DNA of 30,937 nt, taken from positions 1 through 30,937 of the forward strand of contig CANKLK010000007.1 in assembly GCA_947482805.1 (NCBI GenBank), in the 5' to 3' direction. Source of the stretch: Flavobacteriaceae bacterium (GTDB lineage: Bacteria; Bacteroidota; Bacteroidia; Flavobacteriales; Flavobacteriaceae). Shown here piece after piece: positions 8,899 to 18,149 of the stretch (position 1 is the stretch's first letter; each line of letters begins with the position of its first letter). The notes under the pieces are model-generated. The model searched no databases, was not told where the DNA came from, and saw only the letters and a program-made list of their open reading frames with translations. Position numbers and translations under genes: made by a program.

Positions 8899-9713
8899 TA
8901 ATTGAACAGTAATTTAAACTTAAAAAAAAGTTTGAACAAGTTGGTTCTGCTTAGATTGCTATAATAGTCAACAGAAGATAAAGAGTCAATAAAATTTGGG
9001 AAATATCCCCTGTAAATTGAACTATTTGCTAAAAAACACGCATTCATCATCCGTGTTCTTACACCCGCACTTGAATCAATGGTGACAGATCGTGAGAAAT
9101 TCTTGATTCGATAATAAAAAAGGTACTTTTCACTTTTGATGATTCTATGCTGATCTACACCATGAAGTAATCGTATATAGAACTCCCAGTCTTCCCATCC
9201 TTCAGACATCCAGTCACCAAAACCTCCTACCTTCAATGCATCTTCACGACGTATAACTGTTGTAAGATAAATCATATTACTGCCTAATAATAATTTTTTA
9301 TAGTCATAACCTGGAAGTGCCCATTTACCTCGTTTGTTTCCTGTAAATTCTGCTCCCGTATAGAAAAGAAAAAAATCCGGACTGTTTTTAATAGCCAAAT
9401 TCGCTTCTTCCAGATAATATATACTTAACAGGTCATCAGAATCTAAAAAAATAAGATATTTACCAGTTGCCGCCTGCATTCCTGTATTTCGAGCCTTTGC
9501 TACACCTGAATTCTTCTGCATAATTAACATAAAACGTGTATCCTCTTCTATGAGTGCTTGCGCAATTAAAACTGATTCATCAGAAGAACCATCATCGACA
9601 ATGATACATTCAAAATCCGAGAATGTTTGTTGTATGACAGATGCAATACATTCGGCGATATACAAAGCATGATTGAAATTAGCAATAACAATAGAAAATA
9701 ATGGCTCTTGCAA
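8898..9713 (-). CDS. GT2 family glycosyltransferase
   Basis: 271 residues. The start is TTG at 9713, since an in-frame stop lies just upstream and no ATG occurs before the conserved FSIVIANFNHA strand. GT2 motifs: CIIVDDGSSDES (37-48), GVAKARNTG at about 70-78, and FLDSDDL with DSDD at 91-94. A later GGFGDWMSEGWEDWEFYIRL carries the ED motif with the probable catalytic base. The C-terminus lacks membrane helices, so it is probably a soluble or peripheral enzyme of glycan assembly. The donor is not predictable. Confidence 0.9.
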   Translation of the reverse strand: MQEPLFSIVIANFNHALYIAECIASVIQQTFSDFECIIVDDGSSDESVLIAQALIEEDTRFMLIMQKNSGVAKARNTGMQAATGKYLIFLDSDDLLSIYYLEEANLAIKNSPDFFLFYTGAEFTGNKRGKWALPGYDYKKLLLGSNMIYLTTVIRREDALKVGGFGDWMSEGWEDWEFYIRLLHGVDQHRIIKSEKYLFYYRIKNFSRSVTIDSSAGVRTRMMNACFLANSSIYRGYFPNFIDSLSSVDYYSNLSRTNLFKLFFKFKLLFN

Positions 9714-9717
9714 TGAT

Positions 9718-10596
9718 TTAATGAATTAATAAAGATTTAAAAAAATAATAAAAGTCTCTTAAACTCCTTGTGTAGGTAAATCTTCGCCATAACCAAATAT
9801 TGGCATCCGGACCACGATGGATATAATGAATCATTGCATTGTCGATTATAATTTTCTTGAAATTATAATCTGCATTGCTGTTAAAATGTAAATTTTGAAA
9901 GGCCATTTTCATTAATGAATACCGAAATGCAGGCGTTAACGAATGAAACAAAGAATTCCGGAGTCTTCTGTATTTTACAATTGGTCTGCTAACGAATGCA
10001 AAACTGTATGACTTAGACAATTGCAGCCAGAAATCCCAATCTTCAAATAACAATTCTTCATTAAACTTTACTTGATCAAAAACATTACGTCTTACCATAG
10101 TTGAAGGAGCGGGAACAAAACATTTTTTTGAAAGCTGTAAAAAAAGTGACCCGTTCAATATTTCAGGTGAGAAATCAGAAGCCTTAAGATAAGATGTTGA
10201 TATTGTTGATCCAGCTTCGTTGATAACTTCCATATCGCCAAAAACCATCCCACAGAATTCCGTTTGTTGTTCAAAGAAACTCAGCAGATTAAAAATAGCA
10301 TTTGGCAGTAAGATATCATCACATGCAATGAACTTGATAAAATCACCTTTAACTTGCTGCACTGCAAAATTCAATATTCTTGAAACACCCTGATTGCTGC
10401 TGTTCCTCATGTAACGCCAAGCGAGTTGATTGGTCTTGATCCAGGATGAAATCTTTTCAAATGAATCATCCGATGAACAATCATCTATAACTAGAACCTC
10501 TAATTCAGAAACATTTTGTAATAAAATACTTTCAAGAGTTTCAATTACAAAATTGGTGTGATTGTAACAAAGAGCTATAATGCTGATTTTGGACAT
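9718..10596 (-). CDS. GT2 family glycosyltransferase
   Basis: 292 residues from ATG 10596. GT2 motifs are SIIALCYNHTNFV (5-17), VLVIDDCSSDDS (34-45), NQGVSRILN (68-76) and a metal site KFIACDDILLP, where CDD (92-94) takes the place of the usual DXD. The ELLFEDWDFWLQLSK segment supplies the conserved acidic ED pair. It is separated by 4 bp from the next GT2 gene downstream and by 32 bp from the FdtB-like gene upstream. It is probably an inverting transferase of the same polysaccharide; the sugar is unknown. Confidence 0.9.
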   Translation of the reverse strand: MSKISIIALCYNHTNFVIETLESILLQNVSELEVLVIDDCSSDDSFEKISSWIKTNQLAWRYMRNSSNQGVSRILNFAVQQVKGDFIKFIACDDILLPNAIFNLLSFFEQQTEFCGMVFGDMEVINEAGSTISTSYLKASDFSPEILNGSLFLQLSKKCFVPAPSTMVRRNVFDQVKFNEELLFEDWDFWLQLSKSYSFAFVSRPIVKYRRLRNSLFHSLTPAFRYSLMKMAFQNLHFNSNADYNFKKIIIDNAMIHYIHRGPDANIWLWRRFTYTRSLRDFYYFFKSLLIH

Positions 10597-10628
10597 TCTT
10601 TAAGTTTGCTAAAGAATAAATAATAGAA

Positions 10629-11750
10629 CTATTTTGAGTTAAAAAAAAACCGGATATTTTCACACACAGTAAAAACCTGTTCATTACTCATCCCGGGCCA
10701 TAAGGGTAAACTTAAACAGGTAGACGCAATCGTCTCTGCCAATGGAAAACTACCTTTGTGATAACCTAGGGATTGATAAGCTTCTTGAAGATGAACAGGT
10801 ATTGGATAATGAATAAGTGTACCTACCCCCTGTTTCTGCAGATAAGTTTGCAATGCATCCCTTTGTTTAGTACGAATTACATATAAATGATAAACATGAG
10901 TGGCCTCAGGTGCTACTGCTGGTAAAACTAGGTCTCCTACACCATTTAATAGCCCATCATACTGTGCGGCGATAGTTTGGCGCTGCTGTGTCCACTCATG
11001 TAAATAATTCAACTTTACTCTTAGAAAAGCAGCCTGCATCTCATCTAGTCGTTGATTATAACCAATCACTTCATGATGATATTTTTTTACAGAACCATAA
11101 TTACGAAGCATCGAAGCTTTAGCAGCAAGTGTACTATCATTGGTTGTAATGCCACCCGCATCACCCAGGGCACCTAAATTTTTTCCCGGGTAAAAACTCG
11201 TAGCATTTAGATGGCCCCAACTTCCAGTAATCTTTTGATTCCATGTGGCACCATGAGCCTGTGCATTGTCTTCAATGATAAAGAGCTGATGTTTAGCTGC
11301 AATTTCTTCAATGTATTGCATATTACATGCCTGTCCGTATAAATGCACCGGCATGATCGCTTTTGTTTTGGGGGTAATTGCAGCTTCAATCTTCGTTACG
11401 TCAATATTATAGGTGAATGGATTGGGCTCTACAAAAACAGGTGTGGCGCCAGCACAAGAAACAGCCAAAACAGTAGCAATATAGGTATGGGAAGGAACAA
11501 TCACTTCATCACCAGATCCTACACCGATTGTTTTAAGAGCAATATGTAATGCATCCAATCCATTACTGATGCCGATTGCATGTTGAACTTTATTAAATTG
11601 TGCATACGCTTTTTCAAATTCCTCAATTTCTTTACCCAGGATAAACCATTCTGAATCAAATACCCGTTGAAAGGCAGAATGCACTTCATCTCGAATAGTT
11701 CTGTTTACATCTGTGAATGATAGAAATGGAATGTTATGATCTAATACCAT
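10629..11750 (-). CDS. fdtB: DegT/DnrJ/EryC1 sugar aminotransferase, FdtB/QdtB-like
   Basis: 373 residues from ATG 11750; an in-frame TTG at 11759 overlaps the upstream stop. It is a PLP aminotransferase of the DegT/StrS family: [44 protein letters not shown], and [15 protein letters not shown], whose Lys (about K190) should bind PLP. The [17 protein letters not shown] segment and the [11 protein letters not shown] end are very like FdtB/QdtB, which aminates C3 of dTDP-3-keto-6-deoxyhexose. An FdtA-like ketoisomerase at 15508-15912 supplies the matching substrate step. The product would be dTDP-3-amino-3,6-dideoxy-galactose or -glucose, and sequence alone cannot separate the two. Confidence 0.85.
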   Translation of the reverse strand: MVLDHNIPFLSFTDVNRTIRDEVHSAFQRVFDSEWFILGKEIEEFEKAYAQFNKVQHAIGISNGLDALHIALKTIGVGSGDEVIVPSHTYIATVLAVSCAGATPVFVEPNPFTYNIDVTKIEAAITPKTKAIMPVHLYGQACNMQYIEEIAAKHQLFIIEDNAQAHGATWNQKITGSWGHLNATSFYPGKNLGALGDAGGITTNDSTLAAKASMLRNYGSVKKYHHEVIGYNQRLDEMQAAFLRVKLNYLHEWTQQRQTIAAQYDGLLNGVGDLVLPAVAPEATHVYHLYVIRTKQRDALQTYLQKQGVGTLIHYPIPVHLQEAYQSLGYHKGSFPLAETIASTCLSLPLWPGMSNEQVFTVCENIRFFFNSK

Positions 11751-11755
11751 ATTGA

Positions 11756-12637
11756 TCAAAATCGGAATTTTTGATTAAGATATTTAGTAAAATAAGCTGC
11801 GTCAGAAGCCGTTAGATGGTCCCCATCAGGCATAAATGATCCCTCTGGCATTCGCATCTCGTCAAAATTGACAAACTCTACTTTCTCCCTGGAAAGAAAG
11901 TTATTCCTTTTTGTAATATAAGAGGAAGGAACTTTCTTTCTATATTCTGGATGCAAAGGAGTTGCAATTAAATATAGCCTAATTCCTTTTTTATTGCAGA
12001 GATTAATAATTTTTTTAAGATATTTCATATTACTATCTGAATAACCTTTAAGCCTTCCTTTCGAATGATAAAACTGAGAATTAATTCTTGGCAAAACTAA
12101 AGAGTCATTGTTGTCCCGATTCAAACTATAATTTGAAAATCCACCTGAATATGTATACTGTCCGGGTTTTTTAAAAGAATTGATAATGCCATTATACAAA
12201 ACAGGACTAACTATGTTTACAAAACCATATTGCGCATCATAGGATTTTTTAAGTTGCTCTTTAAAAGAAAAAATAGGTAAATAGTCTGGTAATCGATCAT
12301 GTGAAAATCCATCATAGTAAGAAGAAAAATTATGACATCCTACTCCAAGATAAATTTGTTTTATAGTATGATTATATTGTAAATAAAATACTAGTTTCTC
12401 ATACGTATAAATATATGCTTCACCAAGGTTAGCAATATTCTTAGAACTATGAATCAGATTAGCATCCAAACCTAGTTGAATATGAGAATCTCCTGCAAAC
12501 AAAACAAATGCTGTTGTTTTCATACACTCATTAGCAAAAATTCTTTTATTATTGCTGCCAATTATAACAAACATTAAGCCTAGAAACAAGAGAAAAATAA
12601 AGGCCGCGCGAATGAGTTGCCTTAAAAATTGATACAT
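11756..12637 (-). CDS. SGNH-like protein, partner of the MBOAT acyltransferase
   Basis: 293 residues from ATG 12637 (an in-frame GTG is at 12640). One N-terminal membrane helix (about 9-27) precedes an extracytoplasmic domain. [12 protein letters not shown] places a GDSH motif at 49-52, and the C-terminal MPDGDHLT has the D...H pair (about 271-274), giving a Ser-Asp-His set as in SGNH/GDSL hydrolase-fold proteins. It follows the MBOAT gene by 15 bp, as DltD follows DltB or AlgJ/AlgX accompanies AlgI. The likely role is accepting an acyl group from the MBOAT protein and passing it to the glycan in the periplasm. The overall sequence is divergent, so the substrate is uncertain. Confidence 0.7.
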   Translation of the reverse strand: MYQFLRQLIRAAFIFLLFLGLMFVIIGSNNKRIFANECMKTTAFVLFAGDSHIQLGLDANLIHSSKNIANLGEAYIYTYEKLVFYLQYNHTIKQIYLGVGCHNFSSYYDGFSHDRLPDYLPIFSFKEQLKKSYDAQYGFVNIVSPVLYNGIINSFKKPGQYTYSGGFSNYSLNRDNNDSLVLPRINSQFYHSKGRLKGYSDSNMKYLKKIINLCNKKGIRLYLIATPLHPEYRKKVPSSYITKRNNFLSREKVEFVNFDEMRMPEGSFMPDGDHLTASDAAYFTKYLNQKFRF

Positions 12638-12652
12638 CACAAAACTTTACTT

Positions 12653-14089
12653 CTAAAACTGAAAATATATAAATTGCTCTTGTTTACCTGCAAAAACCAG
12701 TACCATGAAAAAAAGAACAAAATAAAATGACCATCGTAGAAGACGTGGCCACTTTTTGCAGAGAGACGCCAATGCAAAATCACTTTTCCTTCCATTCCAT
12801 TCAATAATGATAAATAAAACGATAAGTACTAAAATATAGACAGGGAAGATGGTTGGCTTTAAGAATAATGATCCGTTTAACATATGTTGTATATATGAGA
12901 AAGCGTGATGAAGATTTTCAGCCCTGAAAAAGATCCAGGCAATTGTAGTTAAAGAAAAAGTAAACAATATTTGAATAAATTCCTTTGCTGTTGGCAACTG
13001 TTGATTGGCTGCAACAATTTCAAGATTATTTCTATTTCTTCCTGTCAAAAGAAAAGGAAGAAAATAAAATGCATTCAACGCCCCCCAAAAAACAAATGTC
13101 CAATTGGCCCCATGCCAAAATCCACTTAATAAAAATATTATAAATGTATTTCTGATTCTTGTCAAAAGAGTTCCTTTACTCCCACCTAAAGGGATATAAA
13201 CATAATCCCGAAACCATGAAGAAAGAGAAATATGCCATCGTCGCCAGAACTCAGCAATGTCTCGGGAAAAATAAGGATAAGCAAAGTTTTTTAAAAGCTC
13301 GATTCCAAGTAAATTCGAAACTCCCAAAGCAATATCTGAATAACCTGAAAAATCACCATAGATTTGAAAAGCAAAAAACACAGCTCCAAGCAAAAGAACA
13401 ATGCCATAATATTCATTGGAATTATTAAATATCAGATTGGCATAGGTTGCACAATTATCTGCAATAACAACTTTTTTAAATAATCCCCATAAAATCTGTC
13501 GGATTCCTTTAACTGCCTGAGAATAATTAAATTGACGAGGTTGTAATAATTGAGGAAGTAAATGATTAGCTCGTTCTATTGGCCCAGCAACTAACAGAGG
13601 AAAATAACTAACAAAAACAGCATAAGGAATAAATTCATCAACAGTCTGAATCCTTCGGTGATAAACATCGATAATGTAAGAAAGACCATGAAATGTATAA
13701 AATGAAATGCCAACAGGCAAAATAATTTGTAGTGACCAAAAATGAGTATTTACGCCTAAAGAACTAAGAAGGGAGCTGAACTCAAATATGAAGAAATTGT
13801 AATATTTAAAAAAAACTAATAATGAAAGATTTATAGCCACACTTATAGCCAAAACTATTCTTCGATTATTGCAGCTATGTTGTTTTCCGAGAAGAATACC
13901 TGTGTAAAAACAAATAAAAGTTGAAAATGCGAGAAGAAATAAAAATCTATAATCCCAACATGCATAAAAAAAATAACTCGCAGCAAAAAGAAAGAGATTT
14001 TGGAAATTAAGATTTTTATTTAATTTGGACCAGTAAACCCAAAAAACGATAGCGAAAAAGAGAAGAAATGTTAATGAGTTAAATAACAT
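12653..14089 (-). CDS. MBOAT family O-acyltransferase (AlgI-like)
   Basis: 478 residues, polytopic with roughly ten or more membrane helices. Signatures of the AlgI/PatA/DltB branch are GPIERANHLLPQL, YGDFSGYSDIALG (244-256), AEFWRRWHISLSSWFRDYVYIPLGG with H286, and LLSGFWHGANWTFVFWG with the probable catalytic H326. Length and motifs are complete. These enzymes move an acyl group, usually acetyl, across the cytoplasmic membrane for attachment to exopolysaccharide or peptidoglycan, together with an SGNH-type partner, here the next gene. The predicted effect is O-acylation of the exported polysaccharide. Confidence 0.93.
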   Translation of the reverse strand: MLFNSLTFLLFFAIVFWVYWSKLNKNLNFQNLFLFAASYFFYACWDYRFLFLLAFSTFICFYTGILLGKQHSCNNRRIVLAISVAINLSLLVFFKYYNFFIFEFSSLLSSLGVNTHFWSLQIILPVGISFYTFHGLSYIIDVYHRRIQTVDEFIPYAVFVSYFPLLVAGPIERANHLLPQLLQPRQFNYSQAVKGIRQILWGLFKKVVIADNCATYANLIFNNSNEYYGIVLLLGAVFFAFQIYGDFSGYSDIALGVSNLLGIELLKNFAYPYFSRDIAEFWRRWHISLSSWFRDYVYIPLGGSKGTLLTRIRNTFIIFLLSGFWHGANWTFVFWGALNAFYFLPFLLTGRNRNNLEIVAANQQLPTAKEFIQILFTFSLTTIAWIFFRAENLHHAFSYIQHMLNGSLFLKPTIFPVYILVLIVLFIIIEWNGRKSDFALASLCKKWPRLLRWSFYFVLFFMVLVFAGKQEQFIYFQF

Positions 14090-14108
14090 TCAGATAAAAT
14101 AAGACAGG

Positions 14109-15059
14109 TTAAAGATATTTTTCAAAACTTAACTTGGGAGTAATCGTACAGCCAATACTTTCTTTAAAATCACACAAACCGTAGTTGGGCACACTATTTT
14201 CTGTAGAGATGCCAATATGAAGATATTGGTCACCCGCCTGTCGATAGAACTCAACAATATACTGCGATAAAAAGTTCATCGGTTTTTGCAGAGTATAACC
14301 CGGACGATCACCCCAAAAGGGAACGTACCGAATACCTGCTGCAGTTTTGTATACAATACCCCCGGCAATATCTTCATCTCCCCGCTTCAATAAAAAGAAA
14401 TCAGTAGGTATGACTGATGCAGTAGAGCGAATTTCATCCCAACTCATGTTCATTGGTTTACCCTTGCTGATTCTGTTTTCCTTGATTACTTCATAAATCG
14501 TTTGCTGCGCTTTTTCATCCTCGTTACAAACTGTTACTTCAAAACCCTGCTTCTTGCTGATGCGCAAATTTTTTCTTGCATTGTACCAGAGCAACTCATC
14601 ATAGGATGCGCCATTTTGCAACGGTATATAAAAATCCAGATCAAGATTACTGTTACGATATCCCATCCGGTACAATACATTGATTTGTTTGGCGAGAAAA
14701 GTTTCATTATAAATCAAAGGAGGTAAAACCAAGCGGATACCAGTACAGGATTCCGAAAGAGCGAATTCTTCCAATTGCTCTACGGCTTTTTCAATTACAG
14801 GAATTTGAACATCTTGTTTTAAGAAGCTAAAGCCGCCGAAAGGTGATGAAAAAGGGGAAAGAAATAATCCGTCCCGTATACCAGCTGTAAGACCAAGCCG
14901 AAACTTGGTATCTTTATATAATAAATAAAAAGCTTCTTCACACTTACTACTATTCAACTGTGCAAAAGAAGCCGTATTGAAAATATGATACGGATGTTGC
15001 ATTACCTGTTCATAGGCCTCTGTAGCAACTCCTATCCATCCATCTTTAAATCCACTCAT
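14109..15059 (-). CDS. GNAT-fold / FemAB-like acyltransferase
   Basis: 316 residues. It appears to contain two GNAT-like halves: an N-terminal half with FLSPFSSPFGGFSF and IRLVLPP, and a C-terminal half with LLWYNARKNLRISKKQGFEV, FFLLKRGDEDIAGGIVY and LHIGISTENSVPNYGLCDFKESIGC. This layout resembles the FemAB/Acetyltransf_6 group, which transfers amino-acyl or acyl groups. ATG at 15059 overlaps the TGA of the upstream GNAT gene as ATGA. In this locus it might acylate or aminoacylate an amino sugar, such as the FdtA/FdtB product. That is inference; similar proteins are often labelled hypothetical. Confidence 0.62.
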   Translation of the reverse strand: MSGFKDGWIGVATEAYEQVMQHPYHIFNTASFAQLNSSKCEEAFYLLYKDTKFRLGLTAGIRDGLFLSPFSSPFGGFSFLKQDVQIPVIEKAVEQLEEFALSESCTGIRLVLPPLIYNETFLAKQINVLYRMGYRNSNLDLDFYIPLQNGASYDELLWYNARKNLRISKKQGFEVTVCNEDEKAQQTIYEVIKENRISKGKPMNMSWDEIRSTASVIPTDFFLLKRGDEDIAGGIVYKTAAGIRYVPFWGDRPGYTLQKPMNFLSQYIVEFYRQAGDQYLHIGISTENSVPNYGLCDFKESIGCTITPKLSFEKYL

Positions 15060-15517
15060 ATCTCTTGATAAATTTGTTTTTCCATCAAGAGATATGTTTC
15101 ATCAGCCTTTGTTTCTACAAACCCGTGCTTTTGATATAGATTTATGGCCCTTTGATTTATCCTTAACACTTTTAATGTAAGGTATTTCAATTGTAGGGAC
15201 AATCCTTTGGCAATGGCAGATTGCATCATGGATGATCCAACTCCCTTTCCCCAATAACTTTTATCGCCAACATAACCCCAATATTCGCCACAGTCATTTT
15301 TAATATTTTTAATACCAGTCACTCCTACAGGTTTAATGTCATATAAAACACCCCAAATGTAATAATCAGTTCTCTTTGGTAAATTTTCAAACCAGTTTTG
15401 CTGTTGTTCCTTTGTAGTCAACGGCGCATCCACTAGCTTGCTCAACTCTTCATCTTGCAACCAGTTCCAAGAAACTTCAAGAAATCCAGCATCAAATGTG
15501 CAAAGAGTTACTTCCAT
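15056..15517 (-). CDS. GNAT family N-acetyltransferase
   Basis: 153 residues matching the RimJ/RimL-like GNAT fold: EVSWNWLQDEELSKLVD at the start, PVGVTGIKNI (strand 4), YWGYVGDKSYWGKGVGSSMM with the acetyl-CoA pyrophosphate loop (Q/R-x-x-G-x-G/A equivalent KGVGSS), LTLKVLRINQRAINLYQKHGF and a C-terminal LLMEK. It overlaps the end of the FdtA-like gene by 10 nt. It is likely to N-acetylate a nucleotide-linked amino sugar, the dTDP-3-amino-3,6-dideoxyhexose being the nearest candidate. Characterised FdtC/QdtC enzymes are hexapeptide proteins instead, so this would be a substitute. Confidence 0.85.
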   Translation of the reverse strand: MEVTLCTFDAGFLEVSWNWLQDEELSKLVDAPLTTKEQQQNWFENLPKRTDYYIWGVLYDIKPVGVTGIKNIKNDCGEYWGYVGDKSYWGKGVGSSMMQSAIAKGLSLQLKYLTLKVLRINQRAINLYQKHGFVETKADETYLLMEKQIYQEI

Positions 15518-15912
15518 GATTTGAATAAGGAGTAATCCCTGATATAATCATCTTCACTGTACAAGTTTGATGCAATGACCATCTGTACAGCATTTCCAGA
15601 ATACTGCATGGTGTGCCAGCAAAGCTTAGGTAAATACAAACCCTTTGATGGATGATCTAAAATAAAAGTATGAGTAATAGCATCTTGCATTTCTGTTGTA
15701 ACTGTAATGACCCCTGCTACTGAAACGAGTAACAACTCTTTATCAATATTAGCATGACCGCCACGGATTACATTATGAGGTGTATAATAAGTCCAATATA
15801 CACGGGAAAATTCAAAGGGAATAGAGCAAAACTGCTCTGCCACAGACAGATATCCCAGTGATGGATCACCAATGGAAGGGAATTGAACCAGAAAAGGATA
15901 TTGTTTGTTCAT
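15508..15912 (-). CDS. fdtA: dTDP-6-deoxy-hex-4-ulose 3,4-ketoisomerase, FdtA/WxcM-C type
   Basis: 134 residues from ATG 15912, close to the roughly 140 usual for FdtA. The open frame extends up to 16098, but that part only shadows the preceding gene. Cupin signatures match FdtA: SLGYLSVAEQ, SRVYWTYYTP, HNVIRGGHAN with the active-site histidines, LYLPKLCWHTMQYSGNAVQMV, and a C-terminal ASNLYSEDDYIRDY that is nearly diagnostic. The enzyme converts dTDP-4-keto-6-deoxyglucose to the 3-keto isomer before transamination by an FdtB/QdtB enzyme (10629-11750). It is followed directly by a GNAT gene. Confidence 0.87.
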   Translation of the reverse strand: MNKQYPFLVQFPSIGDPSLGYLSVAEQFCSIPFEFSRVYWTYYTPHNVIRGGHANIDKELLLVSVAGVITVTTEMQDAITHTFILDHPSKGLYLPKLCWHTMQYSGNAVQMVIASNLYSEDDYIRDYSLFKSWK

Positions 15913-15913
15913 A

Positions 15914-17038
15914 TCAACTAACTTGGGCGACGATCTGCTGAAACTGTTGCCATTGGTTTTCTTTGGAATAATGTGTTCGAAGAGCAATACTACCGGCACT
16001 TGCCACTTTACGCCGTTCTTGTTCATGCTGCAGCAGATGGAGAATTTTCTCTTCCAATTCTGCAACACTCTTATATACAGAAAAATGTTCTCCGGCATTT
16101 AATCCTTCCGGATAAATGCCTTCATCACTCAACATATGTGCGCCACAACCCAATGCTTCAAAAATGCGCATGTTCACCCTGTAATCGCCCGCCATATCCA
16201 CATGACAATTGAACACAATTTTTGCTTGACCGATATGACGCAACATATCAGCACCAAACAGTGCAGGGGAAGCATGTGCTGCTACTTTTTTAGGGGGGAA
16301 CTGTAAAACTTTAAACTTATGATGCAAAGCCATAGGCAACTTAAATGGCAACAGAAATTTATACTTATGGTTAGCCATCAACGCTAATACAAGATTAAAA
16401 CCATGTTTCTCCTGCAAACGAATCAACTCATCAATATAAGCATTGCGTTTGTCAAAGTGACTTTCGAGGTATTGTCCGAAGAACAGCACATCAATGGGAC
16501 GTTTCTCATTGTTCTTATATAGATTAAAAACAGGTGCATCGCTTAATTGAAAGGAATGACTGCGAAAACCACGCTTTGCATCCGGATCTACATCTGAATG
16601 AAGATTGGTAAACCGAGTGTGATAGACACTGAAATCAATATTATTTATTTCAGGTGAGGCAAACCATGAAATCTTTATAATACTTTGCGGCAGTTGTTTA
16701 ATTTCCTCTGGTTTGAATAGAATAGGCGACAAATTGTAAAACACATCACCACCAAATTCTTCTATTTGAGCAAAAAGAATGTTCTTTAAATCTCTTTCAG
16801 CCCATCCTTTTTCTTTAGCCCATTGCAACTGAATAGGCTCATAATTCCATAGTGTAAAAAAGCCTGTTCCCTTAGCCGGCTCTAAAACAGGCAACAGCTG
16901 GTGCACGGCATTAAAGCCTTCGGCTATGAGAATTTGCTGCAGTTGTGCAAAACTGTATTGCTGCCTGCTAATCTGATGCTTCTGCTCCAGGTATTGATTA
17001 AATGCTGCAAAAGTATGTGCCGATTGAAAAACCTTCAT
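15914..17038 (-). CDS. GT-B glycosyltransferase (Glyco_trans_1_2 C-terminal domain)
   Basis: 374 residues. The N-terminal half is not readily assigned. The C-terminal half has IDVLFFGQYLE (about 180-190), RHIGQAKIVFNCHVDMAGDYRVNMRIFEALGCGAHMLSDE and a final helix with LRTHYS. The NMRIFEALGCGA pattern matches the CgeB/Glyco_trans_1_2 type GT-B domain, in which the first Glu follows the R-FE motif. ATG at 17038 lies 4 bp after the stop of the WbpE-like gene, and its own stop is 1 bp before the FdtA start. It is probably a sugar transferase for one of the amino sugars made next to it. Confidence 0.75.
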   Translation of the reverse strand: MKVFQSAHTFAAFNQYLEQKHQISRQQYSFAQLQQILIAEGFNAVHQLLPVLEPAKGTGFFTLWNYEPIQLQWAKEKGWAERDLKNILFAQIEEFGGDVFYNLSPILFKPEEIKQLPQSIIKISWFASPEINNIDFSVYHTRFTNLHSDVDPDAKRGFRSHSFQLSDAPVFNLYKNNEKRPIDVLFFGQYLESHFDKRNAYIDELIRLQEKHGFNLVLALMANHKYKFLLPFKLPMALHHKFKVLQFPPKKVAAHASPALFGADMLRHIGQAKIVFNCHVDMAGDYRVNMRIFEALGCGAHMLSDEGIYPEGLNAGEHFSVYKSVAELEEKILHLLQHEQERRKVASAGSIALRTHYSKENQWQQFQQIVAQVS

Positions 17039-17042
17039 CTGA

Positions 17043-18149
17043 TTAAATCAATTGTTTTAATTGTTCACTGATGTATGCAATGGCTTCAGTTGTTAACTCT
17101 GCATACATGGGCAGTGATATAATTTTATGTTGAAACGAAGCAGCTACAGGAAACTGTTCTGCAGTATATTGATAGTGTTGATAACAGGCAAGAAACGGTA
17201 ATGACATCGGGTAATGTACCGCTGTTTCAATTCCTTTTTCTTTTAAGACTTGTGCTAATTGAGTGCGATCTGGCACTTGCATAACATATAAATGAAATAC
17301 ATGTGCACCTGAGGGTCTTACCTGTGGTGTAACAATAGAAGCATGTTCTAATAAAGATGTATACATCTCTGCATGCTGTTGGCGTAGCATTGTCCACTTA
17401 TGCAAATGCGAAAGCTTAACACTGAGTACTGCAGCCTGCAAGCCATCCATCCGGCTGTTGCGTCCTTCCATAATATGATTATGTTTGCCTTGCTGCCCAT
17501 GATTGGCTATCATACGACAAATAGCAGCAATATGATCATCATTGGTAGCCATAGCCCCAGCATCGCCATAAGCGCCTAAGTTTTTACCTGGATAAAAACT
17601 AAACGATGAAGCATGACCTATGGTGCCCACCATTTCACCCTTATAGAAGGCGCCATGTGCCTGTGCACAATCTTCAATAACAACTAAATTATGATCTGAA
17701 GCAAATCGCATAATCGGATCCATATCGGCAGGCTGGCCATACAAATGGACAGGAATTATAGCTTTTGTCCGGGAGGTGATTGCAGCTTGAATTTTAGATG
17801 GATCAATCGTGTAATATACAGGATCGATATCCACAAATACAGGTTTAGCACCAACAGCAGATACCACCTCTGAAGTAGAGATCCAACTCATTGCTGGTAC
17901 AATTACCTCATCTCCTATGCCAATTCCATAGGCTTTCAGTAAGATCTCAAGTGAATCAGTTCCATTGCCGCAACTCATTACATGATTAATGCCCATGTAC
18001 GTGGCAAAAGACTCTTCGAATTGCTGTACAAATGGATTTTTGCCACCTATGAAGGCTGTTTGCTCCAGCACCTGCTGTATGGCCGTATCTATTTCGGAAC
18101 GGATGGAGAGATACTGTGCTTTTAAATCAACAAATGGAATTTTTTTCAT
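17043..18149 (-). CDS. wbpE: DegT/DnrJ/EryC1 aminotransferase, WbpE-like
   Basis: 368 residues, full length for the family. PLP aminotransferase motifs: [69 protein letters not shown] with the Schiff-base K189, then NHGQQGKHNH and EGRNSRMDGLQAAVL. The last segment and the downstream position relative to WbpB- and WbpD-like genes point to WbpE. WbpE transaminates C3 of UDP-2-acetamido-2-deoxy-3-keto-glucuronic acid, using glutamate as amino donor. ATG at 18149 overlaps the WbpD-like stop as ATGA, supporting coupled translation of a pathway set. Confidence 0.85.
   Translation of the reverse strand: MKKIPFVDLKAQYLSIRSEIDTAIQQVLEQTAFIGGKNPFVQQFEESFATYMGINHVMSCGNGTDSLEILLKAYGIGIGDEVIVPAMSWISTSEVVSAVGAKPVFVDIDPVYYTIDPSKIQAAITSRTKAIIPVHLYGQPADMDPIMRFASDHNLVVIEDCAQAHGAFYKGEMVGTIGHASSFSFYPGKNLGAYGDAGAMATNDDHIAAICRMIANHGQQGKHNHIMEGRNSRMDGLQAAVLSVKLSHLHKWTMLRQQHAEMYTSLLEHASIVTPQVRPSGAHVFHLYVMQVPDRTQLAQVLKEKGIETAVHYPMSLPFLACYQHYQYTAEQFPVAASFQHKIISLPMYAELTTEAIAYISEQLKQLI

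Noticed and set aside
15913..16098. N-terminal extension of the FdtA-like frame up to 16098
   Set aside because: It lies wholly within the preceding glycosyltransferase gene in another frame and shows no family similarity. ATG at 15912 gives the normal FdtA length.
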